Of a DNA stretch of 64,000 nt, positions 18,814 through 27,180 are shown piece by piece; within the stretch, counting starts at the first letter, position 1, and every line of letters starts with the position of its first letter. A program made the position numbers and the translations under genes. The notes under the pieces were generated by a model. It saw only the letters and a list, made by a program, of their open reading frames with translations. It had not been told where the DNA came from and made no database searches. The stretch is from Verrucomicrobiaceae bacterium (GTDB lineage: Bacteria; Verrucomicrobiota; Verrucomicrobiia; Verrucomicrobiales; Verrucomicrobiaceae): the NCBI GenBank assembly GCA_019694165.1, contig JAIBCL010000011.1:124001-188000 (forward strand), given 5' to 3'.

Positions 18814-20208
18814 TCATTGATTGCCGGGATTTGCCTTTGCTTTTGCCTTCCCCTTCCCTTGCCTTGCTCCCGCTGCCTTCACCGGCCAATTCGGATCATC
18901 GACATGCTCGCGCGTCATCAGCCGGATCGCATCGGCCGCGATGCCGCGTCGCTCGCGGGCGAGGTCGGTCTTCTCGGATTCGTCGGTCGCGAGATCGTAG
19001 AGTTCGAGCGGTGCGTTCGGGCCGTTGCGCACCGCCTTCCAGTTTCCGAAGCGCACGGCCTGGATCGAGCGGCCTTCGTGCAGCTCCCAGTAAAAGCATT
19101 CGCGCTTCGGTGCGGGGCCGCCTGTTAGAAACGACACCAGCGAGAGGCCGTCGGTCTTCACGCCGTCGGGAATCTTTGCGCCGGCGAGTTCGGCGGCGGT
19201 GGGCAGGAAATCCCAGAACGCCCACGGCTCATCGCTCACGCGGCCGGCGGGCACTTTGCCCGGCCAGCGGGCGAGCGCCGCCTGGCGAAGGCCGCCTTCA
19301 TACATCGTGCGTTTGAACCCGCGCAATTTTCCGCCCTGGCTTTGATCGAAGAGCCTGCCGACGGGTGTGTCTGGCTCGAACGACGAACCATTGTCGCCAG
19401 CCACTACCACGAGAGTGTTTTCGTCGAGCTTTTCTTCTTTGAGAACGTCGAGCAGCCGGCCGATGTCCGTGTCGAGCCGCGAGACCATCGCCGCGTAATT
19501 TTTTTGCTGCGGCGTCCAGTCCTCGGCGGCATACCCGCCTTGATCGTCGATCTCGAAATTCCCGTGCGGCAGCGTGATCGAGTAGAAAAGGAAAAACGGC
19601 CCTCCCTTGTGCTCGCGCACGAACTTCAGCGTCTCGTCGGCGATCAAGTTCTGCGCGTAGGTTTTGCCCACGCCTTTGCCTGTGTTGCCCGGCAGATCGA
19701 AGCGCTGCGCATCGTTGTACAGGTAGGTCGGGAAGTAGCTGTGTGCGTGGCGCTGGCAGTTGTAGCCGAAGAAATGATCGAAGCCCATTTTCAGCGGGCT
19801 GCCCGTCGTGTCGAACATGCCCATGCCCCACTTCCCGCAGCATGCAGTCGCGTAGCCGGCGTCCTTGAGCAGCTTCGCCACCGTGAAAGTGCCCTCCGGC
19901 AGCGGCATCTGTCCTTCGGGCTGAATTTCGCGATTCGCCCGGATGGGGCCGTGGCCCGTATGCAGGCCGGTCATCAGCGACGTGCGCGATGGCGCGCAAA
20001 CCGTGGTGCCGCAGTATGCCTGCGTGAAGCGGGTGCCTTCCCTGGCCATCTGGTCCAGCCGCGGTGTCTTGATGAGCTTCTGCCCGTAGCAGCCGAGGTC
20101 CCCTTGGGCGAGATCGTCGGAGAGCACGAAGATGAGGTTCGGTTTCCCGGCGGCGCGGAGAAGCGACGCAGCGAGACAAAGCGCAACAAAGAAGGAAAGG
20201 CGTTTCAT
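18814..20208 (-). CDS. Secreted sulfatase
   Basis: A 464-residue exported sulfatase. The start at 20208 yields the signal peptide [20 protein letters not shown]. Metal ligands lie in [16 protein letters not shown], the formylglycine motif is CAPSR (Cys71-Arg75) in [14 protein letters not shown], and [22 protein letters not shown] and VVAGDNGSS follow. It is a separate subfamily from the 16630-18750 enzyme, nearer the arylsulfatase A/N-acetylgalactosamine-6-sulfatase type. The C-terminus is a Lys/Ala/Gly-rich low-complexity tail ([17 protein letters not shown]), which is unusual for an exported enzyme. It converges on the other sulfatase and lies 47 bp downstream of the YkvA-like gene. Confidence 0.93.
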   Translation of the reverse strand: MKRLSFFVALCLAASLLRAAGKPNLIFVLSDDLAQGDLGCYGQKLIKTPRLDQMAREGTRFTQAYCGTTVCAPSRTSLMTGLHTGHGPIRANREIQPEGQMPLPEGTFTVAKLLKDAGYATACCGKWGMGMFDTTGSPLKMGFDHFFGYNCQRHAHSYFPTYLYNDAQRFDLPGNTGKGVGKTYAQNLIADETLKFVREHKGGPFFLFYSITLPHGNFEIDDQGGYAAEDWTPQQKNYAAMVSRLDTDIGRLLDVLKEEKLDENTLVVVAGDNGSSFEPDTPVGRLFDQSQGGKLRGFKRTMYEGGLRQAALARWPGKVPAGRVSDEPWAFWDFLPTAAELAGAKIPDGVKTDGLSLVSFLTGGPAPKRECFYWELHEGRSIQAVRFGNWKAVRNGPNAPLELYDLATDESEKTDLARERRGIAADAIRLMTREHVDDPNWPVKAAGARQGKGKAKAKANPGNQ

Positions 20209-20255
20209 GGCCCTACCAAACGAAAGACGCGCCCGGTTCTCGCCGCGGCCCGGCG

Positions 20256-20660
20256 TCAAATCTCCACGTCAATGACCGGCCCCTCCTTGTCCCGGGAGAC
20301 CTTCTCCACGCCGGCCTTCCATGCCTTGTACTTGTTGATCTCATTCTCCACGAGCTTGATGCAAAACGCGAGCACCGTCGCGTCATCGAGGTAGCCGAAG
20401 CCGGGCACGATGTCAGGGATGACATCCAGCGGATTGAGCACATAGAGCAGCGCCAGGGCGATCGCTCCCATGGCCCAGTAGGGCACCTCGCGGTAGCGGC
20501 CCGCGATGTAGTCGCGGATCATCGAGAGGAGCACCTTCCCGTGCTCCAACCACTGCTTCAGCGCCCGCTGCTTGGAGAACTTCTTCTCGATGTCGTCGGC
20601 GTTCTTGATCACGCGCTCGATGTTGTCGTCGTGCTGGTGCTCTGTCTGCGGTTTGCTCAT
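20256..20660 (-). CDS. YkvA-family (DUF1232) membrane protein
   Basis: A 134-residue protein with a charged N-terminal helix and a hydrophobic segment followed by the DUF1232 motif: [20 protein letters not shown] then [16 protein letters not shown]. NPxDxIPDxxPGxGxLDD is diagnostic of the YkvA/DUF1232 family. The start at 20660 (MSKPQTEH) is preferred over an upstream Met at 20687. Function in the family is not established; it is a small inner-membrane protein. It precedes the sulfatase on the same strand, but a functional link is not evident. Confidence 0.88.
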   Translation of the reverse strand: MSKPQTEHQHDDNIERVIKNADDIEKKFSKQRALKQWLEHGKVLLSMIRDYIAGRYREVPYWAMGAIALALLYVLNPLDVIPDIVPGFGYLDDATVLAFCIKLVENEINKYKAWKAGVEKVSRDKEGPVIDVEI

Positions 20661-20848
20661 GGCCGGCGGGGTCACGAAGCCTAGCACGGACGGCCCGGTC
20701 GTAAAGGTTCGTCGAGCGGCCCGCCCGACGACGGATCGGACGCGAAGCCACCCGTCCGCGCACTTGCGCGATCCAGCGGATCGTCCTGCACGGCCGCGCT
20801 TGCGTCTGCGCTCACGCTCGCGACGTATCCAGCCTCCCGCCCTCCTTC

Positions 20849-22003
20849 ATGAAAACCCACCGCGCACTTCTTCTCACACTTTCCATCGCCGCGTGCCACA
20901 AGGTGCCGCCGTCCGCGAGTGCGCCGATGGCGATGCCGCCCGCACCGGTGACGCTGGCGCCGGTCGAGGAACGGCAGATCGTCGAGTGGGATTCTTTCAC
21001 CGGTCGAGTGGAGCCGGTCGAGACCGTCGAGCTTCGGCCGCGCGTATCCGGCTACATCACCGAAGTGAAATTCCAGGCCGGAGCGCTGGTGAAGAAAGAC
21101 GACGTGCTCCTCATCATCGACCCGCGTCCGTTCAAGACGCGGCTCGAAGGCGCCGGTGCCGAGGTCACGCGCGCCGAGGCCGCTGCGCAGGTGGCGAAGA
21201 GTGAGTACGACCGTGTGTCCGCGCTGCTCGCCGCCAAGGCGCTCGCGCCCGAGCAGGCGGAGTCACGCAAAGCGGCGCACTTGCAGGCGGAGGCCGGCCT
21301 CGCAGCGGCAAAGGCGGCACAGCACTCGGCGGAGCTGGAGCTTTCCCACACCGAAGTCCGCGCGCCCATCGCCGGGCGCATAAGCCGCGCGCTCACCACG
21401 ACGGGCAATTACGTCACCGCCGGTGCCACGGTGCTCACCACCATCGTCTCCGTCGATCCGGTTTATGTTTACACCGACATCGACGAAAACAGCCTTCTCA
21501 AACTCCAGGCCCTCCAGCGCGGGAAGAAACTCTTCACCGACGACAAGGGGCGCGTGCCCGTCGAGCTGCAGCTCTCGAATGAATCTGGCTTTCCGCACAA
21601 AGGGTACGTGGAATCCTTCGACAACCGCCTCGACGCAGGCACCGGCAGCATGATCCTGCGCGCCGAGTTTCCGAACAGCGACGGAGCGCTGACGCCCGGT
21701 CTGTTTGCGCGCGTGCGGCTGCCGGTGACGGCGAAGTATCCGGCCCTCCTCGTCGATGAAACGAGCGTGCTCACCGATCAGGCGAACAAGTTCGTGCTCG
21801 GCATCGACGACAAAAACCTTTCCGTTTACAGACCCGTCGTCATCGGCCCCACCATCGACGGCAAGCGCATCATCCGCAGCGGCTTGAAAGCCGGAGAAAA
21901 GATCATCATCAAAGGCCAGGCGAGGCTTCCGCAACCGGGGATGCCGGTGGCACCGGTGCAAGGTGAGATGCCGAAGCAAACCGCTGAGTCCGGTGCGAAA
22001 TGA
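20849..22003 (+). CDS. RND efflux periplasmic adaptor (membrane fusion lipoprotein)
   Basis: A 384-residue membrane fusion protein of the AcrA/MexA family. It has a lipoprotein signal (LLLTLSIAACHK; lipobox Cys16), the biotinyl-lipoyl-like halves (VELRPRVSGYITEVKFQAGA and LSHTEVRAPIAGRISRALTT), a helical hairpin between them rich in Ala/Glu, and the beta-barrel part ILRAEFPNSDGALTPGLFAR. It bridges the inner-membrane pump and the outer-membrane channel. It is the first gene of a three-gene operon with 157 bp before the pump gene; that spacer carries paired heptamer tracts. Substrates unknown. Confidence 0.95.
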   Translation: MKTHRALLLTLSIAACHKVPPSASAPMAMPPAPVTLAPVEERQIVEWDSFTGRVEPVETVELRPRVSGYITEVKFQAGALVKKDDVLLIIDPRPFKTRLEGAGAEVTRAEAAAQVAKSEYDRVSALLAAKALAPEQAESRKAAHLQAEAGLAAAKAAQHSAELELSHTEVRAPIAGRISRALTTTGNYVTAGATVLTTIVSVDPVYVYTDIDENSLLKLQALQRGKKLFTDDKGRVPVELQLSNESGFPHKGYVESFDNRLDAGTGSMILRAEFPNSDGALTPGLFARVRLPVTAKYPALLVDETSVLTDQANKFVLGIDDKNLSVYRPVVIGPTIDGKRIIRSGLKAGEKIIIKGQARLPQPGMPVAPVQGEMPKQTAESGAK

Positions 22004-22023
22004 CTCGGCGACAAGAGACCTCG

Positions 22024-22044
22024 AGACAGAAGACAGAAGACGAA
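22024..22044. repeat. Heptamer tract, left partner
   Basis: Three consecutive 7-bp units, AGACAGA twice then AGACGAA, just after the adaptor stop codon. The 10-mer GACAGAAGAC (occurring twice here) is the exact reverse complement of GTCTTCTGTC at 22145-22154, so this tract and the one before the pump gene can pair. Confidence 0.7.
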
Positions 22045-22124
22045 TGGCCGTTGCCGCTGCGTCTTCACCAGCCGCCCGCCGATGAATCGACCCTCCAATT
22101 GAATCCGCCTTCCGAGACTCGGGG

Positions 22125-22159
22125 CTTCTGTCTTTTGACTTCCAGTCTTCTGTCCTCAC
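22125..22159. repeat. Heptamer tract, right partner, abutting the pump start codon
   Basis: Five degenerate 7-bp units (CTTCTGT, CTTTTGA, CTTCCAG, TCTTCTG, TCCTCAC) ending one base before the ATG at 22161. No purine-rich ribosome binding site precedes that ATG. In mRNA this pyrimidine-rich stretch could pair with the purine-rich tract at 22024-22044, about 100 bases upstream. Confidence 0.65.
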
Positions 22160-22160
22160 C

Positions 22161-25100
22161 ATGAACCTCTCCCGCTTCTTCATCACCCGCCCGATCTTCG
22201 CCGGAGTACTCTCCGTGCTGATCTTCGTGCTCGGTGCCATCTCGCTGTTCCGGCTGCCGATCTCGGAGTATCCCGAGGTCGCGCCGCCGACGGTGATCGT
22301 CACGGCGACGTATCCGGGGGCGAATCCAAAGACCATCGGCGAGACGGTCGCATCGCCGCTGGAGCAGGCTGTCAACGGCATCGAGAACATGCTCTACATG
22401 TCCTCGCAGAGCACGGCGAACGGCGTGATGACGCTCACCGTCACCTTCAAGCTCGGCACCGATGTCGATCTCGCACAGGTGCAGGTGCAGAATCGAGTGT
22501 CTCAGGTGCTGCCAAAGCTGCCGGAGGAAGTACGCCGGTTTGGCGTCACTACAGTGAAGTCATCGCCCGACATGACGCTGGTCGTGCACCTGCTCTCGCC
22601 GAACAACCGCTACGACGAAATCTACCTGCGGAACTACGCGGAACTCAACGTGAAGGACGAACTCACCCGCCTGTCTGGCGTCGGGCAGGTGCATATTTTC
22701 GGCGGCGGAGAGTACGCGATGCGCGTGTGGATCGATCCCGACAAAGCCGCCGCCCGCGGGCTGACTTCGGGCGACGTGGTGAACGCCATCCGTGAGCAGA
22801 ACGTGCAGGTCGCCGCCGGCACCATCGGACAGCAGCCGTCGAAGCAATCGGCCTTCGAACTGACGATCAATGCAAAGGGCCGCCTCATCTCCGAGCAGGA
22901 GTTTGACAACATCATCGTCAAAACCGGACCGCACGGCGAGAAGCTGCGGCTCAAGGACGTCGCGCGCACGGAAATGGGCTCCAGCCAGTACGAGATGCGC
23001 AGCCTCATCAACAACAAGCACGCCGTCGGCATGGGCGTCTTCCAGCTTCCGGGTTCGAACGCGCTCGCCATCTCGGATGCCGTGCGTGCCCGCATGGCGG
23101 AGCTGAAGCAGAAGTTCCCGGAAGGCGTGGACTACGCCATCGCATATGATCCGACCGTGTTCGTGCGCAAGTCGATCGACGCCGTGATCCACACGCTTCT
23201 CGAAGCCGTCCTGCTCGTCGTCATCGTCGTGCTGGTCTTCCTGCAGACATGGCGCGCGTCCATCATTCCGCTCGCCGCGGTGCCGGTGTCGCTCATCGGC
23301 ACCTTCGCGGTGATGAACGCGCTCGGCTTTTCGATCAACAACCTCTCGCTCTTCGGCCTCGTGCTCGCCATCGGCATCGTCGTCGATGACGCCATCGTGG
23401 TGGTGGAAAATGTCGAGCGTAACATCCGCCACGGATTGAAGCCCGTCGCCGCCACGCAGCAGGCGATGAAGGAGGTGACCGGGCCTATCATCGCCACGGC
23501 GCTGGTGCTTTGCGCGGTGTTCATTCCTACGGCCTTCATCAGCGGATTGAGCGGCCAGTTCTACAAGCAGTTCGCCGTCACCATCGCGATCTCGACCGTC
23601 ATTTCGGCGTTCAATTCGCTCACGCTCAGTCCCGCGCTCTCCGCGCTGCTGCTCACGGGCCATGATGAAAAGCGCGATCTGTTTTCGCGGCTGCTCGATG
23701 TGCTGTTCGGGTGGTTCTTCCGTCCGTTCAACAAGTTCTTCGACTGGTCCTCGCGCCTCTACGTCGGTCTCGTGAAACGCATCATCCGTCTGGCGGCGAT
23801 CGCGCTGCTGATCTACGGCGGGCTCGTCTGGGCGACATGGCGCGGCTTTCAAATCGTGCCGACCGGCTTCGTGCCCGGTCAGGACAAGGCGTATCTCGTC
23901 GGCTTCGCGCAGTTGCCCGAAGGCTCGTCGCTCGACCGCACGGAGGACGTGATGAAGCGCATGTCGGAAATCGTCCTGAAGCAGCCCGGCGTGAAGGATG
24001 CCATGGCATTTCCAGGCCTGTCGATCCACGGCTTCAGCGTGAGCCCGAACAGCGGCATCGTCTTCGTGGGCCTCGACGACTTCGAGAAGCGCAAGTCTCC
24101 GGAATTGTCCGGCGGCGCGATTGCTGGCGCGCTGAACGGCAAATTCATGGCAATCCAGGATGCGATGGTGCTCGTGCTCTCTCCGCCGCCGGTGAACGGC
24201 ATCGGCACCACAGGCGGCTTCAAGCTCATGGTGCAGGATCGCGCGGACCAGGGCTACGCCGCGCTGTATCAGGCAACGCAGAAGCTCGTGGGCGCGGCGT
24301 ATGGCTCGCAGAAGCTGCAGCAAGTCTATTCTGGCTACACGGTCAACGTGCCGCAGCTCGACGCCGACGTGGATCGTGAGAAGGCAAAGGCACAGGGAGT
24401 GCCGCTCGCGAATCTCTTTGAGACGCTGCAGATCAATCTCGGCAGTCTTTATGTGAACGACTTCAACCGTTTCGGCCGCACCTATCAGGTCTTGGCGCAG
24501 GCGGAGCAGCAGTTCCGCGATGACGCGAAGGACATCACGCGGCTCAAGACCCGCAATTTGTCCGGCGAGATGGTGCCCATCGGCTCGATGGTCAAGGTGA
24601 CCGAGAGCAATGGTCCCGACCGCGTGGTGCACTACAATGGCTACCTCGCCGCGGACCTCAACGGCGCGCCGATCCCGCCGCTCAGCTCCGGCCAGGGCGA
24701 GGAGATCATAGCCAGACTCGCGAAGGACATGCTGCCGCCGGGCTTTGAGTTCCAGTGGACCGATCTCACGTATCAAAAGATCATCGCCGGCAACACCGCC
24801 GTCTTCATCTATCCGCTGTGCATCCTGCTCGTCTTCCTCGTCCTGGCCGCGCAATACGAGAGCCTGCGGCTGCCGCTCGCCATCATTTTGATCGTGCCGC
24901 TGTGCCTGCTTTTCGCGCTGCTCGGCGTGGCGCTGCTCGGCGGCGAGGGCAATCTGTGGAGCCAGATCATGAGAGAGGGCCTCCACGACAAGCTCCAGAT
25001 CAAGGGCGACAACAACATCTTCACGCAGATCGGCTTCATCGTGCTCATCGGCCTCGCGTGCAAGAATGCCATCCTCATCGTCGAGTTCGCCAAGGAGAAG

Positions 25101-25439
25101 AACGAGCACGGCCTCTCGCCATTTCAGGCCGCGCTCGACGCTTGCCGCCTGCGCCTGCGCCCCATCCTGATGACCTCCATCGCCTTCATCGCCGGCGTGT
25201 ATCCGCTCGCCGTCAGCACCGGCGCCGGTTCCGAAATGCGCCGTGCGATGGGCGTGGCCGTCTTCTCCGGCATGATCGGCGTGACATTGCTCGGCCTGTT
25301 CTTCACGCCCGTGTTCTACGTGCTCGTCATGCTCGGGAAGAAGAACAAGGCGGCGGCGCGTGGTGAGTCAGACGGATCGGACTCGTCTGACGAAACGGAA
25401 GCGCCACAACTCCCTGCAAGCGTGGAGCCGCCGCGCTGA
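22161..25439 (+). CDS. RND multidrug efflux pump (HAE-1, AcrB/MexB type)
   Basis: A 1092-residue inner-membrane proton-driven transporter. The N-terminus MNLSRFFITRPIFAGVL is the standard HAE-1 opening (TM1), followed by the ISEYPEVAPPTVIVTATYPG porter segment. The TM4 proton relay has two adjacent Asp in IGIVVDDAIVVVENVER, and the second repeat has FIYPLCILLVFLVLAAQYES and IGLACKNAILIVEFAKE. Two large periplasmic loops are present. The Ser/Asp/Glu-rich tail after the last helix is a little longer than usual. Together with the adaptor and channel genes it makes a complete tripartite exporter. Confidence 0.97.
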   Translation: MNLSRFFITRPIFAGVLSVLIFVLGAISLFRLPISEYPEVAPPTVIVTATYPGANPKTIGETVASPLEQAVNGIENMLYMSSQSTANGVMTLTVTFKLGTDVDLAQVQVQNRVSQVLPKLPEEVRRFGVTTVKSSPDMTLVVHLLSPNNRYDEIYLRNYAELNVKDELTRLSGVGQVHIFGGGEYAMRVWIDPDKAAARGLTSGDVVNAIREQNVQVAAGTIGQQPSKQSAFELTINAKGRLISEQEFDNIIVKTGPHGEKLRLKDVARTEMGSSQYEMRSLINNKHAVGMGVFQLPGSNALAISDAVRARMAELKQKFPEGVDYAIAYDPTVFVRKSIDAVIHTLLEAVLLVVIVVLVFLQTWRASIIPLAAVPVSLIGTFAVMNALGFSINNLSLFGLVLAIGIVVDDAIVVVENVERNIRHGLKPVAATQQAMKEVTGPIIATALVLCAVFIPTAFISGLSGQFYKQFAVTIAISTVISAFNSLTLSPALSALLLTGHDEKRDLFSRLLDVLFGWFFRPFNKFFDWSSRLYVGLVKRIIRLAAIALLIYGGLVWATWRGFQIVPTGFVPGQDKAYLVGFAQLPEGSSLDRTEDVMKRMSEIVLKQPGVKDAMAFPGLSIHGFSVSPNSGIVFVGLDDFEKRKSPELSGGAIAGALNGKFMAIQDAMVLVLSPPPVNGIGTTGGFKLMVQDRADQGYAALYQATQKLVGAAYGSQKLQQVYSGYTVNVPQLDADVDREKAKAQGVPLANLFETLQINLGSLYVNDFNRFGRTYQVLAQAEQQFRDDAKDITRLKTRNLSGEMVPIGSMVKVTESNGPDRVVHYNGYLAADLNGAPIPPLSSGQGEEIIARLAKDMLPPGFEFQWTDLTYQKIIAGNTAVFIYPLCILLVFLVLAAQYESLRLPLAIILIVPLCLLFALLGVALLGGEGNLWSQIMREGLHDKLQIKGDNNIFTQIGFIVLIGLACKNAILIVEFAKEKNEHGLSPFQAALDACRLRLRPILMTSIAFIAGVYPLAVSTGAGSEMRRAMGVAVFSGMIGVTLLGLFFTPVFYVLVMLGKKNKAAARGESDGSDSSDETEAPQLPASVEPPR

Positions 25440-25440
25440 C

Positions 25441-25468
25441 ACTGAATACTGAACACTGAATTCCGGAT
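25441..25468. repeat. Heptamer tract between pump and channel genes
   Basis: Four 7-bp units, ACTGAAT, ACTGAAC, ACTGAAT and TCCGGAT, fill most of the 38-bp gap between the pump stop codon and the ATG of the channel gene. Period, not sequence, is shared with the tracts at 22024 and 51705. Confidence 0.65.
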
Positions 25469-25477
25469 ACTTCCCTC

Positions 25478-26992
25478 ATGCGCTGCCTACTTCCAATCCT
25501 TCTCCTCGCCCCCCCTGCCCTCGCGCAGATCGGCCCGGACTTCATGAAGCCGACGACGAACGTGCCGGCCAAATACAAAGGCCCCGTGTGGCGCGAAGGC
25601 CGCCCGCTCGACAACACTTCGCGCGGCGAGTGGTGGAAGGTCTTCAAAGACGAGCGTCTGAACTCGCTCATGACGCGCGCCACCGCAGAGAATCAGCAGC
25701 TCAAGGCGGCCATCGCACGCTTCGATCAAGCACGCGCTTCCGCCCGCATCGCGCGCGGAAATTTCTTCCCGGGCGCGGCGGCGGATCCGCTGATCTCCCA
25801 TCAGGGCACGTCGGCGAACATGCCGTCACCGTTCCCGTTGAACGGCGTGCGCTACAAGGGCTGGAGCTATGACGTGCCGCTCGATTTCAGCTACGAGATC
25901 GACTATCTCGGCAAGGTGAGGCGTGAAGTCGAAGGCGCGCGCGCCGGCGCGGCGGCAGCCCTGGCGGGCATCCACCTGGTGCATCTTGGCATCCAGGCCG
26001 ATGTCGCCACGAACTACTTCCGCATCCGCGCGCTCGACAGCGAGATGGCGCTGGTGCGCGAGGCCATCGGCTGGCGCAAGCAGGCCTACGACATCGCCGC
26101 CGCGCGCGTAAAGGCCGGCGCGGGCAACGAATTGGAACTCGAGCAGGCCGCGACCGAAGTGGCGACCGCCGAGGCCGGGACATCCGCGCTGCAAATCGAA
26201 CGCGACCAACTGGTGAACGCCATCGCCATCCTCGTCGGCGCAAACGCCACCGAATTCAGAATCGGAACGAACGCGCTGTCCGCCGGTTCGTCCCCGCCGC
26301 GCGTGCCCGTCGGCGCGCCGTCCGACCTGCTTGAGCGCCGGCCCGACATCGCGCAGGCTGAGCGCCTGCTGGCGGCCACTTGCGCGAAGATCGGCGTGTC
26401 GAAGGCGGCCTTCTTCCCGAGCATCAAGCTCATCGGCAATGGCGGCGTGCTGAGCGGCGACCTGACGAACCTCTTTGACGAGGCCAGCCAGAAATGGGTC
26501 GTCGGTCCCAGCATCTCGATTCCCATCTTCTCCGGAGGCAAGAGCCGTGGACTGATGGAGCGCACGCGCGCCGAGTACGATGAGAATCTCGCGCTCTACC
26601 GCCAGTCGATCCTCGGTGCATTCGCCGAAGTCGAGAGCAGCCTTTCCGCGATGCGAAACCTCGCCGCCGAGCAGGATTCGGTAAACCGCGCCGTCTCGAG
26701 CGCACGCAAGGCCGCCGAAATAGCGAAGACCCGCTACGAGACGGGCACGAGCCCTTATCTGGAGGTCATCGAAGCGAACCGCACGCTGCTCCTCACTGAG
26801 CGCACGCGTGCGCAGCTCGCGGGCACGCGCATGATCGCCAGCGTCAGCCTGATGAAGGCCCTCGGCGGGGGCTGGAGCCAGTCGCTCTCGACCACCGTGC
26901 CGGCGGCCACGCCTGATCCAGAGGCCAAGAGCGTGACCGACGGCCAGCCTGGATTCTTCGGCCGCGTGAAGTCGATCTTCAAAAAGAAGTGA
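25478..26992 (+). CDS. Outer-membrane efflux channel (OprM/NodT type)
   Basis: A 504-residue TolC-superfamily channel that completes the RND exporter. It has a signal peptide (MRCLLPILLLAPPALAQ), the NodT-family start IGPDFMKPTTNVPAKYKG, the WWKVFKDERLNSLMTRA segment, two coiled-coil/strand repeats, LLERRPDIAQAERLLAA (the conserved RPDI-x-x-AE element) and TRYETGTSPYLEVIEANRTL. Most NodT/OprM members are lipoproteins with Cys just before GPDY; here that position is Gln, so the lipid anchor appears to be missing. A basic FGRVKSIFKKK ends the protein. Confidence 0.94.
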   Translation: MRCLLPILLLAPPALAQIGPDFMKPTTNVPAKYKGPVWREGRPLDNTSRGEWWKVFKDERLNSLMTRATAENQQLKAAIARFDQARASARIARGNFFPGAAADPLISHQGTSANMPSPFPLNGVRYKGWSYDVPLDFSYEIDYLGKVRREVEGARAGAAAALAGIHLVHLGIQADVATNYFRIRALDSEMALVREAIGWRKQAYDIAAARVKAGAGNELELEQAATEVATAEAGTSALQIERDQLVNAIAILVGANATEFRIGTNALSAGSSPPRVPVGAPSDLLERRPDIAQAERLLAATCAKIGVSKAAFFPSIKLIGNGGVLSGDLTNLFDEASQKWVVGPSISIPIFSGGKSRGLMERTRAEYDENLALYRQSILGAFAEVESSLSAMRNLAAEQDSVNRAVSSARKAAEIAKTRYETGTSPYLEVIEANRTLLLTERTRAQLAGTRMIASVSLMKALGGGWSQSLSTTVPAATPDPEAKSVTDGQPGFFGRVKSIFKKK

Positions 26993-27024
26993 TCACCACC
27001 TGATTCGAAGGCCGGTGGTGATCA
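26990..27024 (+). terminator. Possible terminator overlapping the efflux operon stop codon
   Basis: A perfect 11-bp inverted repeat, TGATCACCACC and GGTGGTGATCA, with a 13-base loop. The left arm includes the TGA stop of the channel gene. There is no U-tract after it, so it may be a Rho-type or protective 3' hairpin rather than an intrinsic terminator. Confidence 0.4.
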
Positions 27025-27180
27025 CCCGCGCTGCCTCACGGAGGCTCTTCGCGAGCAGCAAGACGGCCGGTCCGGGCCGGCGGCCCTTCCCTTCCACTTT
27101 GGGCGAAGGCCGCGGCTTGCGAACTTGTCTTCGGCAGGGACGGTGGAAGAACTTTCCTCGCCCTCGCCCGTCCGGCTCGC

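Noticed and set aside
22560-25109. Very long open frame on the minus strand opposite the RND pump gene
   Set aside because: Its translation is His/Arg/Asp-rich without any domain, and it is exactly antisense to a gene with clear HAE-1 motifs. High-GC coding sequence often leaves the opposite frame open.
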